This document shows, piece after piece, positions 29,196 to 36,957 of a DNA stretch of 64,000 nt. Position numbers and translations under genes: made by a program. Origin of the DNA: Alphaproteobacteria bacterium (lineage in GTDB: Bacteria; Pseudomonadota; Alphaproteobacteria; Reyranellales; Reyranellaceae). Positions within the stretch are counted from its first letter, which is position 1, and the number at the start of each line of letters is the position of its first letter. The stretch spans positions 29,150 through 93,149 of the forward strand of contig VGCZ01000021.1 of NCBI GenBank assembly GCA_016869975.1. The letters are read 5' to 3'. The notes below the pieces were generated by a model. That model was not told the DNA's origin. It was given only the letters and a program-made list of their open reading frames with translations, and did not search any database.

Positions 29196-29675
29196 ATGCC
29201 CAATAGCCCTTTCCAGATGACGAAGGACCGGCTGGAGTTTTTCAAGTCACTGTACGAGGAAGAAACTACCCGCTTTCGCGACTTGATCGATCGCGGCAAA
29301 ATTATCCTTTCGCTCGTGACTCTTTACACCGGCTTTATGCTGTTCGTTATCGAGAAGAGCCGACCGAAGGTACTTTTGACCCAGTGTTGGTTTGGCGCTG
29401 CGCTATTTTCGTTTCTGGCGGCGTTCGTGCTAGCGATGATTGCGATGGGAATTTACGACTACGAGAAGCCGAACGACCCGGAAGCGCTCCTCGGCGAATT
29501 GGACGCCGGGGATATGACCGATACCGACTACTTCCGGGCTAGAGCGACCGACTATGCCGTCGCGGCCAACGTGAACTCTGGACAGAACGACAAGCGCGCC
29601 AAATATCTGAATCTCTCAGTTTGGTCGATCATGGCGGGCTTGATCCTGCATGGCACCTATTTCTATGTTGGCTAG
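29196..29675 (+). CDS. Three-helix membrane protein of unknown family
   Basis: 159 aa. A charged N-terminal helix (residues 10-35, FFKSLYEEETTRFRDLIDRG) precedes three hydrophobic segments: IILSLVTLYTGFMLFVI, a longer one at about residues 66-90, and LSVWSIMAGLILHGTYFYVG at the C-terminus. The codon composition is visibly less GC-rich than neighbours. GGAGGA lies seven bases before the ATG. It recalls small membrane effectors of defence or stress cassettes, but I recognise no family. Paired with a small basic protein 27 bases downstream. Confidence 0.65.
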   Translation: MPNSPFQMTKDRLEFFKSLYEEETTRFRDLIDRGKIILSLVTLYTGFMLFVIEKSRPKVLLTQCWFGAALFSFLAAFVLAMIAMGIYDYEKPNDPEALLGELDAGDMTDTDYFRARATDYAVAANVNSGQNDKRAKYLNLSVWSIMAGLILHGTYFYVG

Positions 29676-29702
29676 CGCCGGCAGCGCGAACGGGGAATCA
29701 CG

Positions 29703-29900
29703 ATGACGAACGCGGGAGAGAGCAAAGGTAAGGTGGCAACTAGCGGCCCGGCCACGGCGGACGATGACGCCAAGAGGAACGATAGCGGTAAGCCCGCAGC
29801 CGAGTCCGCTACTACGTCTTTCGCCGAATTGATCGCAAGGCGACGCGGCGGCGGTGGTCAAGCTTCTCGGCGGATCAAGAAAGCTGCCAAGAAGAGATAG
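29703..29900 (+). CDS. Small basic, disordered protein
   Basis: 65 aa. The first 40 residues are Ala/Ser/Gly/Asp/Lys-rich and probably disordered; the C-terminus is strongly basic (ARRRGGGGQASRRIKKAAKK), suggesting nucleic-acid or membrane binding. It follows the three-helix membrane protein and shares its lower GC content, so the two may form a unit. No homologue recognised; coding status is moderate. Confidence 0.45.
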   Translation: MTNAGESKGKVATSGPATADDDAKRNDSGKPAAESATTSFAELIARRRGGGGQASRRIKKAAKKR

Positions 29901-29907
29901 TCTTTAT

Positions 29908-31887
29908 CTACGCAGCATCCTTCCAGTGTGAGTCCACCACGGCGACGATGTCGCGCATGATGGCGGTGATGTCGAAGTCCTTGGGCGTGTAGACGCGCGA
30001 GACGCCGGCTTTGGTCAAAGCCTCGGCGTCTTCGGCCGGGATGATGCCGCCGACCACGACGGGCACGTCGGCGATGCCGGCCTTGCGCAGGCCGTCCATC
30101 ACTTCGGCGACCAAGGTGACATGGCTGCCGGAGAGGATCGACAGGCCGACGACGTGCACGCCTTCCTCGAGCGCGGCGTTGACGATCTGCGCCGGGGTGA
30201 GCCGGATGCCCTCGTAGACGACCTCCATGCCGCAGTCGCGGGCGCGCACGGCGATCTGCTCGGCGCCGTTGCTGTGGCCGTCGAGGCCGGGCTTGCCGAC
30301 CAGAATCTTCAGACGACGGCCCAGGCGCTGTGAGACCGCCTCGACCTCGCGACGCACGCCGTCCAGCCGCTCGGCCGAGACGCCGGCGGCGCGCGCCACG
30401 CCCGTCGGTGCGCGGTACTCGCCGTAGATCTCGCGCAACGCGGTGCCCCATTCGCCCGTAGTCACGCCGGCATGGGCGCATGCGATCGACGGCTCCATGA
30501 TGTTGCGGCCTTCTTTCGCTGCGCGTTTCAGCGCGTCAAGCGCCGACGTGGCGGCGGCGGTGTCGCGCGACGTGCGCCAGGCGCGCAGCGCCTCGATTTG
30601 CTCGCGCTCGACCGAGGCGTCGACGGTGAGGATCGCGCCGGCGCCAGTGGACAGCGGCGAGGGCTCGGCGTCGGTGAAGGCGTTGACGCCGACCACCATC
30701 TGCTCGCCGGCTTCGATGGCGGCGATGCGGCGCAGGTTGGATTCGACCAAGCGCTGCTTCATGTAGCTCGCCTCGACGGCGGCGACGGCGCCCCCCATGG
30801 CCTCGATCTTCGCGAGTTCGGCGCGCGCCTCGTCCTTCAGCTCGGCGACCTTGCGCGCGACCTCGGTGCTGCCGTCGAACAGATCGCCGAATTCCAGCAG
30901 GTCGGTCTCGTGCGCCACGATCTGCTGCAGGCGCAGCGACCATTGCTGGTCCCACGGACGCGGCAGGCCGAGCGCCTCGTTCCATGCCGGCAACTGCACC
31001 GAGCGTGCGCGGGCGTTCTTCGACAGCACGACCGCGAGCATCTCCAGCAGGATGCGATAGACGTTGTTCTCGGGTTGCTGCTCGGTGAGACCCAGCGAGT
31101 TCACCTGCACGCCGTAGCGGAACAGGCGCTGCTTGGGGTCGGTCACGCCGTAGCGATCCGCCAGCTCGTCCCACAACTCGACGAAGGCGCGCATCTTGCA
31201 CATCTCGGTGACGAAGCGCACGCCGGCGTTGACGAAGAAGCTGATGCGGCCGAAGACCTGCGCGAAGTCCGCGTCAGGTACCTGGCCTTGTGCTTTCACG
31301 GTGTCGAGGATGGCGACGGCGTTGGCGAGCGAGAAGGCGAGCTCCTGCACCGGCGTGGCGCCGGCTTCCTGCAGGTGATAGCTGCAGACGTTCACCGGGT
31401 TCCACTTCGGCACTTCGCGATAGGTGAAGGCGATGGTGTCGGCGGTGAGCTTCAGCGAAGGCTGTGGCGGGAAGATGTAGGTGCCGCGCGACAGGTACTC
31501 CTTGACGATGTCGTTCTGCGTCGTGCCCTGCAGCTTGGCGCGCGCCACGCCCTGCTTCTCGGCCGCGGCGATGTAGAGCGACAGCAGCCAGGCGGCCGGC
31601 GCGTTGATCGTCATCGAGGTGTTCATGCGCTCGAGCGGGATGCCGTCGAGCAAGGTCCGCATGTCGCCGAGATGCGACACCGGGACGCCGACCTTGCCGA
31701 CCTCGCCCTTGGCCAGCACATGATCGCTGTCGTAGCCGGTCTGGGTCGGCAGGTCGAAGGCGATGGAAAGCCCGGTCTGCCCGCGCGCCAGGTTGGTGCG
31801 GTACAGTTCGTTGGACTTCCTGGCCGTCGAATGCCCAGAGTAGGTGCGGATCAGCCAGGGCCGTTCTTTCGCAGGTGCGATGCTCAT
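29908..31887 (-). CDS. ecm: Ethylmalonyl-CoA mutase
   Basis: 659 aa single-chain B12-dependent mutase. The N-terminal barrel contains ERPWLIRTYSGHSTARKSNE, then LPTQTGYDSD, NTSMTINAPAAWLLSLYIAA and LQGTTQNDIVKEYLSRGTYI. The C-terminal cobalamin domain has the lower-ligand motif DGHSNG (residues 536-541) and GGIIP. The length and the LPTQTGYDSD active-site sequence favour Ecm over methylmalonyl-CoA mutase, which is usually longer. Ecm converts (2R)-ethylmalonyl-CoA to methylsuccinyl-CoA. ccr and mcd are 6.6-10 kb away and meaB about 9 kb upstream, which supports the assignment. Confidence 0.9.
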   Translation of the reverse strand: MSIAPAKERPWLIRTYSGHSTARKSNELYRTNLARGQTGLSIAFDLPTQTGYDSDHVLAKGEVGKVGVPVSHLGDMRTLLDGIPLERMNTSMTINAPAAWLLSLYIAAAEKQGVARAKLQGTTQNDIVKEYLSRGTYIFPPQPSLKLTADTIAFTYREVPKWNPVNVCSYHLQEAGATPVQELAFSLANAVAILDTVKAQGQVPDADFAQVFGRISFFVNAGVRFVTEMCKMRAFVELWDELADRYGVTDPKQRLFRYGVQVNSLGLTEQQPENNVYRILLEMLAVVLSKNARARSVQLPAWNEALGLPRPWDQQWSLRLQQIVAHETDLLEFGDLFDGSTEVARKVAELKDEARAELAKIEAMGGAVAAVEASYMKQRLVESNLRRIAAIEAGEQMVVGVNAFTDAEPSPLSTGAGAILTVDASVEREQIEALRAWRTSRDTAAATSALDALKRAAKEGRNIMEPSIACAHAGVTTGEWGTALREIYGEYRAPTGVARAAGVSAERLDGVRREVEAVSQRLGRRLKILVGKPGLDGHSNGAEQIAVRARDCGMEVVYEGIRLTPAQIVNAALEEGVHVVGLSILSGSHVTLVAEVMDGLRKAGIADVPVVVGGIIPAEDAEALTKAGVSRVYTPKDFDITAIMRDIVAVVDSHWKDAA

Positions 31888-31908
31888 GCCGCCGATCTAG
31901 GGGATTTT

Positions 31909-32331
31909 ATGCTGCATCGCAACATGAATGCTTCCACCCCGTTGCCATTCATCAGATGCCCCCTCCGCAGGTCTGCGGCCGGCCTGGCCCTGCTGCTGGC
32001 CGCCGCGAGCGCGGCCTGGGCGCAGGCCGATGCACCGGCGGTGAAGCGCATGGACGGCATCTGGGGCCTGCCGCCGAATTGCGGCGGGTCGGCGCCGATC
32101 AACGTGCTGGGTGACAAGGTACAGTTCCAGTGGCCGGGGGGTGAGCGCGTGCTGGAGCAGGTGACCTCGGTCGTCGGCGACCGCGTGGCCACGATCGTCA
32201 TCGCCCCGCCGCATCGCGTCGGCGAGCGCTACGAGTACGAGGTCGAGGCCGAGCGCATGCTGATCCGGGTGATGCGGGACGGGCGCGAGCAGATCGTCGT
32301 GCGTTGTGGTGGCGCTTTCCCGACGAGCTGA
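31909..32331 (+). CDS. Small secreted protein, unknown function
   Basis: 140 aa. Residues 19-39 form a signal peptide (RRSAAGLALLLAAASAAWAQ) that would be cut after AWAQA. The mature part is a small beta-rich domain with DGIWGLPPNCGGSAPINVLG and two cysteines that could pair (the second in VVRCGGAF). The ATG at 31909 has AGGGG five bases upstream. It is divergent from ecm by only 21 bases. No family recognised. Confidence 0.65.
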   Translation: MLHRNMNASTPLPFIRCPLRRSAAGLALLLAAASAAWAQADAPAVKRMDGIWGLPPNCGGSAPINVLGDKVQFQWPGGERVLEQVTSVVGDRVATIVIAPPHRVGERYEYEVEAERMLIRVMRDGREQIVVRCGGAFPTS

Positions 32332-32370
32332 TGGTCTTCGCGGCGTCGTTCAGGCATCATCGCGCCGGTC

Positions 32371-33561
32371 ATGAGTGACGCGTCGCCCGCAACTGCCGCC
32401 CTGCCGCCCGCGTGGTCGGCCACGCCCGCGCCGCCGGCGCCCAAGCCGCCGGTGCAGGTGGCCTACGACGGCAAGCTGGGCGAGCTTTACGTCATCTATC
32501 TGCGGTCGCTGCTGCTGACCCTGCTGACGCTTGGCTGGTACCGCTTCTGGGGCCGCACCAGCGTGCGGCGCTATCTGTGGTCTCACTTTTCCGCCTTTGG
32601 CGACCGCTTCGAGTATCGCGGGCTAGGCCTCGAGTTGTTCCTCGGCTTCCTCCTCGCCGTGGGCGCGCTGCTGGTGTTCGAGGGCATCGTGGTCGGCCTG
32701 GTGTGGTGGGCCTGGGGCGACGAGCTGCCGGCCGAGATCGGCATGACCGACATCATGACCTGGGCGCTGCTCCTCGTCGGCCTGCCGCTCCTGCCGGTGG
32801 CGCAGTACGCGGGCTGGCGCTATCGGCTGACGCGGACCGCCTGGCGCGGCATCCGCACCGGTCTGAAGGGCTCGTCCTGGACCTACGGCGGCAAGGCGAT
32901 CGGCTGGGGCCTGCTGAACGCGATGTGCATGAACTTGCTGACGCCGATGCGCGACGTGTCGCTGAACGGCTACCGCACGCGCCACATGACCTTCGGCAAC
33001 CTCAACTTTGGCTTCGCCGGCCGCGCCGCCGATATCTACGGCCGCTTCATCGGCTTCTACTTCCTCAACATCGCGGCCTGGGTGGTCTTGTTCATCGTCG
33101 TCGCCATCGTCATCGGCGGCGTGTCGTCGTCGGTCGGCTCGCTGTCGTTCGAGCAGATGATGGAGAGGCTGGCGAATCCCACGCCGATGGTGCTGCTGGT
33201 CTTCTTCCTCGTCCTGTTCGGCTTCTACACGCTGGTCGGCCTGATGATCCTGCCGGTGCGCTGCTGGTGGATGGCCTATTCGCTGCGCTACATGGTCTCG
33301 CGCGCCTGGTTCGACCGCCTGCAGTTCGTCACCGGCGTCTCCACGCGGCAGATCTGGGGCTTCCTGGTGCTGAACTACCTGATCCTGATCTTCACCCTGG
33401 GGCTGGGCGGGCCGTGGGTGATGCACCGCACGGCCAGGCTGATCTCGCAACAGCTCTGGATCTACGGCGAGATCGACCCGGCGGCGGTGGCCCAGGCGCT
33501 TGGCGGCGACACCGGGGTCGGCGAGGGGCTTCTCGACGTGTTCGACGTCGGCAGCGTGTGA
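32371..33561 (+). CDS. DUF898 (YjgN-like) inner-membrane protein
   Basis: 396 aa. After a Pro/Ala-rich cytosolic N-terminus, FDGKL-like sequence YDGKLGELYVIYLRSLLLTL and the block LLTLGWYRFWGRTSVRRYLW define DUF898. Six or more hydrophobic segments follow, with TRHMTFGNLNFGF and SLRYMVSRAWFDRLQF conserved. Function unknown. An M48 metalloprotease gene starts eight bases after its stop; DUF898 and M48 genes often pair, suggesting a joint envelope quality-control role. Confidence 0.88.
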   Translation: MSDASPATAALPPAWSATPAPPAPKPPVQVAYDGKLGELYVIYLRSLLLTLLTLGWYRFWGRTSVRRYLWSHFSAFGDRFEYRGLGLELFLGFLLAVGALLVFEGIVVGLVWWAWGDELPAEIGMTDIMTWALLLVGLPLLPVAQYAGWRYRLTRTAWRGIRTGLKGSSWTYGGKAIGWGLLNAMCMNLLTPMRDVSLNGYRTRHMTFGNLNFGFAGRAADIYGRFIGFYFLNIAAWVVLFIVVAIVIGGVSSSVGSLSFEQMMERLANPTPMVLLVFFLVLFGFYTLVGLMILPVRCWWMAYSLRYMVSRAWFDRLQFVTGVSTRQIWGFLVLNYLILIFTLGLGGPWVMHRTARLISQQLWIYGEIDPAAVAQALGGDTGVGEGLLDVFDVGSV

Positions 33562-33568
33562 GGCGACG

Positions 33569-34675
33569 ATGGCGGGAGCACGCTTCTACGACGGTCTGCA
33601 TCCCACGGCGCACGCGGTGACGCTGCGCGCCTCGAGCGCCGAGGTGGTAGCGCTGCTGGCCGATGGCCGCATCGTGGCGCGCTGGCCGGTGCCCGAGATC
33701 GAGGTCGTGTCCGATCCCTGGCACGAGCCGCACGCGCTGATGGTCTGCCCGCGCCAGCCCGGGGCGCGGCTCGCGGTCGAGGATCTCGCCTATCGCGAGG
33801 CGTTGGCGGTGCTGGGCGCCAACATGAGCCGCGCCGCCCCGCGTCGCTCGCGCGTCACACCCGTGCTGGGCGCTCTGGTGGCGGCGCTGGTCGTGACCGT
33901 CGGCGGGTTGGCGCTGCTGGTCGAGAAGGCGCCTGACGTGGTGGCGCCCTACGTGCCGCACGCTATGGAGCGGCGCATCGGCGCCGCCGTCGTCACCGCC
34001 ATGCAGGGAGACGCGGAGGTCTGCGAGAAGCCGGATGGTGTCGCCGCGCTTCAGCGGCTGGTCGACCGTTTCCAGGTGGCGTCGGGCTATCAGCAGAAGG
34101 TCACGGTGAAGATCTTCGACATGTACGACACGACGATGGTCGGCGGTCGAGAGCGCAAGCGCCGCGTGATCAACGCCTTCGCCGCGCCCGGCGGTTACAT
34201 GGTGGTGATGTCCGGGCTGATCGAGCACGCCGATGGGCCGGAGGAACTCGCCGGCGTCATGGCGCATGAGATGGGCCACATCGTGCACCGCCACTCGGTC
34301 AAGGCGCTGCTGCGTGCCTACGGCTTCGGCCTGATCACCAAGCTGCTGGTCGGCGGATTCTCCTCCGATGTCGGCACCGTGACCGACGCCGGCGGCCTGC
34401 TGCTCGCCCTGCGCCACAGCCGCGAGGCCGAGCGCGAGGCCGACCGCACGGCGCTGGAACTGCTCGACGCCACCGGCATGCGCGCCGATGGCCTGGCGCG
34501 CTTCTTCGGCCGCCTGCTCGACGAGCAGGGTGGCAAGGACGGCGCGCAGCAGATGGGCGTGTTCTCGACCCACCCGCCGACCAAGGAGCGCATCGAGGCG
34601 ACGACGCGGCCGGCGACCGGTGCGCCGGCGATGACGGCGCGCGAATGGCAGGCGCTGCGCGCCGTCTGCGACTGA
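33569..34675 (+). CDS. M48-family membrane metalloprotease
   Basis: 368 aa. One helix at about residues 98-120 (TPVLGALVAALVVTVGGLAL) anchors the protein. The zinc motif is VMAHEMGHIVHRHSV (HExxH at residues 233-237), with the third-ligand helix REAEREADRTALELL. The N-terminal 90 residues form a small extra domain. The end contains FSTHPPTKERIEA, typical of BepA/HtpX-like M48 proteases. It is coupled to the DUF898 gene upstream. Confidence 0.9.
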   Translation: MAGARFYDGLHPTAHAVTLRASSAEVVALLADGRIVARWPVPEIEVVSDPWHEPHALMVCPRQPGARLAVEDLAYREALAVLGANMSRAAPRRSRVTPVLGALVAALVVTVGGLALLVEKAPDVVAPYVPHAMERRIGAAVVTAMQGDAEVCEKPDGVAALQRLVDRFQVASGYQQKVTVKIFDMYDTTMVGGRERKRRVINAFAAPGGYMVVMSGLIEHADGPEELAGVMAHEMGHIVHRHSVKALLRAYGFGLITKLLVGGFSSDVGTVTDAGGLLLALRHSREAEREADRTALELLDATGMRADGLARFFGRLLDEQGGKDGAQQMGVFSTHPPTKERIEATTRPATGAPAMTAREWQALRAVCD

Positions 34676-35272
34676 GCCGCTCCGGCCACCATTGCCTTCT
34701 CTCGATGGCCGAGCCTGCGCCAGCGCGGGCCCGGCCGAGCGCGCGATCCGTCGTGTGCCGCGGGCTCGAGGGCATGGCGGATATGAGCCCGCCGGGCCTC
34801 CGCAGTATGGCCCGGACGGCCACAGCCATGGGCTTTGACCATTGCAAAAAAGCGGTGAATTGCTGTGCTATCGGAATGGCTTGTGGATATTTTTTTATTT
34901 CATCGTGAAAAAATATCTGTGGTGCCAGGTGCCTTTCTTTTCCTGTTTTCAGGGTGTTACGAGGGCACTCCACCCTTTTGCAAAAACTTTGACGTTGATT
35001 TAACGTTTCGGATGAGTTAGTTTCCCGCTGCGTAAGGGACGAGTAGTTGGGCTGAAACCTCAGTAGGGCCAGTCAACTCCTTGTAGATCGAGGCATTTGT
35101 AGAATTTCTTTGACGTAAACGGATTTTCCTCCTGGTCGGACGATTTCAGTGTCCGGCGATCGTCGAAGACAAAGCGGTTTCAGCGCGGCGGCAAAACGCC
35201 GATCGGGACGCCTTGTCTTGTCGATGCGGCTCACCTCGGGCCCAGGGCAAACTTTAAGGTCTGGGGGATGAT
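34676..35272. other. Long AT-rich non-coding region upstream of the first VWA gene
   Basis: 597 bases without a convincing gene. GC falls sharply from about 34840 onward. It contains runs such as GGATATTTTTTTATTTC and a possible promoter TTGACG near 34990. A small hairpin, CGGCG-GCAAAA-CGCCG, lies at 35186-35201, near the start codon at 35273. It probably holds the promoter and a long leader of the surface-protein gene. Confidence 0.6.
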
Positions 35273-36628
35273 ATGAACGTAAGTCGTTTGATGAAAGCCG
35301 TGAACACGCTGTGGCGCAACCAGTCCGGCGGCACGACCGTCTTGATGGCCGCCGCGGTGCCGGTGTTTGTCGGCGGGCTGGGCGTCGGCGTCGACACCAG
35401 CCTCTGGTACATGGAGAAGCGCCGGGTCCAGCAGCAGGCCGACGCGGCCGCGCTGGGAGCGGCCCGCTTGCTGGCCACCGGCCAAAGCGCCGTCAACGCG
35501 CAGGCGGGCGGCACCCGTGACGCGGAGCGCAACGGCTATACCGCGGTCGCCGGCGCCAGCATCACCATCAACACGCCGCCGACTTCCGGTGCCTATGCCG
35601 GCAAGGCCGGTGCGGCCGAGGCCATTGTCGTCAGGCAATTGCCATCGCTGTTCAGCAGCTTCCTGCTCGGCAGCGCGTCGCGGACCGTCAAGGCCCGTGC
35701 GGTGGGCTTCACGCCACCGATCCAGAAGAAGAACCTCGAGGTCGCCCTGGTGCTCGACGTGTCGGGCTCGATGAACGGCGCCACCGAGACGCCTGGTGTG
35801 ACCAAGCTGCAGGCGCAGGCCTACGCCGCCAAGGAGCTGGTCGGCATCGTCATCCAGGCCAACCAGACCGTCTACACCTCGCGGGTGGCGCTGGCGCCGT
35901 TCTCGTCCTCGGTGAACGTGGGCAGCGCCTACTTCACCACCGTTACCAACAAGAGCCTGTCGGGCAGCTGGAGCGGCGTCGTCGAGCGTACGGGGTCGTA
36001 CAGGTTCAAGGATGACCCGCCGAACGCCACCTACAAGTACTTCGGCGACTTCCGGACCAAGCGGTCCGGCGCGATGGGCGACTACGCGTCGTATGTGCAG
36101 GGTCTGAGCAGCCAGACTCCGGGCTCCGCCAACAAGATCAGGCCGCTGTCGAGCGACAAGCCGACCCTCGAGTCGACGATCGACGCGCTCACGGCGTCCG
36201 GCACGACGGCGGCGCATCTCGGCCTGGCCTGGGGTTGGTACATGACGTCGCCGAAGTGGAACACCATCTTCACCGGTGTGAACGCCGCGAACGCCTACAA
36301 CACGGACAACACGTACAAGGCGATCGTCGTCTTGTCGGACTTCGACTTCAACAGCTACTACGAGTCGGCCAACGGCACGGCGAACTACCAGTTCGAGCAG
36401 CTGTGCACGCAGATCAAGGCCGCCGGCGTGAAGATCTTCACCATCGGCTACAACGTGGCGAGCGCCGGCGACAATACCCGCCGCATCAACTGTGCCAGCC
36501 CGACCGAGGGCAGCCAGAGCTACACGTTCACGACCACGACGGTCGAGGGGCTCCTCGAGGCCTTCCAGGCGGTGGCGGCTGCGACCGTGGGCGGCGCCAG
36601 CGAAGCCACCCTGCGGATCGTGGAGTAG
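35273..36628 (+). CDS. TadG-like surface protein with VWA domain, copy 1
   Basis: 451 aa. Residues 19-70 form a TadE/TadG-type N-terminus: a transmembrane segment, GVGVDTSLWYMEKRRVQQQ, then ADAAALGAARL. A von Willebrand A domain runs from about residue 154, with the MIDAS motif DVSGS at 162-166. It probably stays membrane-anchored with the VWA domain exposed in the periplasm or at the surface, as in tight-adherence pilus systems; no other tad genes are near. A paralogue starts 330 bases downstream, sharing the KDDPP, SQTPG and ending LRIVE stretches. GGGGGATGAT precedes the ATG. Confidence 0.85.
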   Translation: MNVSRLMKAVNTLWRNQSGGTTVLMAAAVPVFVGGLGVGVDTSLWYMEKRRVQQQADAAALGAARLLATGQSAVNAQAGGTRDAERNGYTAVAGASITINTPPTSGAYAGKAGAAEAIVVRQLPSLFSSFLLGSASRTVKARAVGFTPPIQKKNLEVALVLDVSGSMNGATETPGVTKLQAQAYAAKELVGIVIQANQTVYTSRVALAPFSSSVNVGSAYFTTVTNKSLSGSWSGVVERTGSYRFKDDPPNATYKYFGDFRTKRSGAMGDYASYVQGLSSQTPGSANKIRPLSSDKPTLESTIDALTASGTTAAHLGLAWGWYMTSPKWNTIFTGVNAANAYNTDNTYKAIVVLSDFDFNSYYESANGTANYQFEQLCTQIKAAGVKIFTIGYNVASAGDNTRRINCASPTEGSQSYTFTTTTVEGLLEAFQAVAAATVGGASEATLRIVE

Positions 36629-36957
36629 GCGACACGGGACGGGAGGCTGCCAAGGCAGCCTCCCGACTTCCATCAGAATGCGAGAAGAGTCGGAATAACG
36701 CCTGAAAAACGTATAGTTAACGGTCGTACTTGAATTTATGTCCCCGGTCGTGTAAGGTGATCACTCATTAGCAGTAAGTTTTTGCTTCAAGTGATTATCT
36801 TCTAACCAAATTTATTTGCTCTGGGGTGGCGTTCGCCACCCGCGTCTACGACCACTCAAGGCTGATCGAGGGTGCCACGCGGCACCAACCTGTCCTGCCG
36901 AGGGCGTCGCGACGATCCAGGTTCTTCCTGGCGGAGACGCGATTTCTTGGGGGCGTT
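36629..36957. other. Leader region of the second VWA gene
   Basis: 329 bases. After the terminator-like hairpin the sequence is AT-rich to about 36820, then three hairpins follow: GGTGGCG-TT-CGCCACC (36825-36840), GGTGCC-ACGC-GGCACC (36871-36886) and the self-complementary CGTCGCGACG (36905-36914). These would sit in the 5' leader of the downstream gene. No open reading frame worth calling. Confidence 0.6.
36640..36665. terminator. Terminator-like hairpin after VWA copy 1
   Basis: Perfect 12-base stem with GGGAGGCTGCC arms and an AA loop, 12 bases after the stop codon. No U-run follows, so it may instead protect the 3' end of the message. Confidence 0.75.

Noticed and set aside
35221..35272. 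Resemblance to a c-di-GMP (GEMM-I) riboswitch: CAGGGCAAAC before VWA copy 1
   Set aside because: A GGGACGC block lies upstream rather than downstream of this motif and the required stems are not evident; likely coincidence.
36826..36957. N-terminal extension of VWA copy 2
   Set aside because: It translates hairpin leader sequence with no similarity to the paralogue and lacks a ribosome site.
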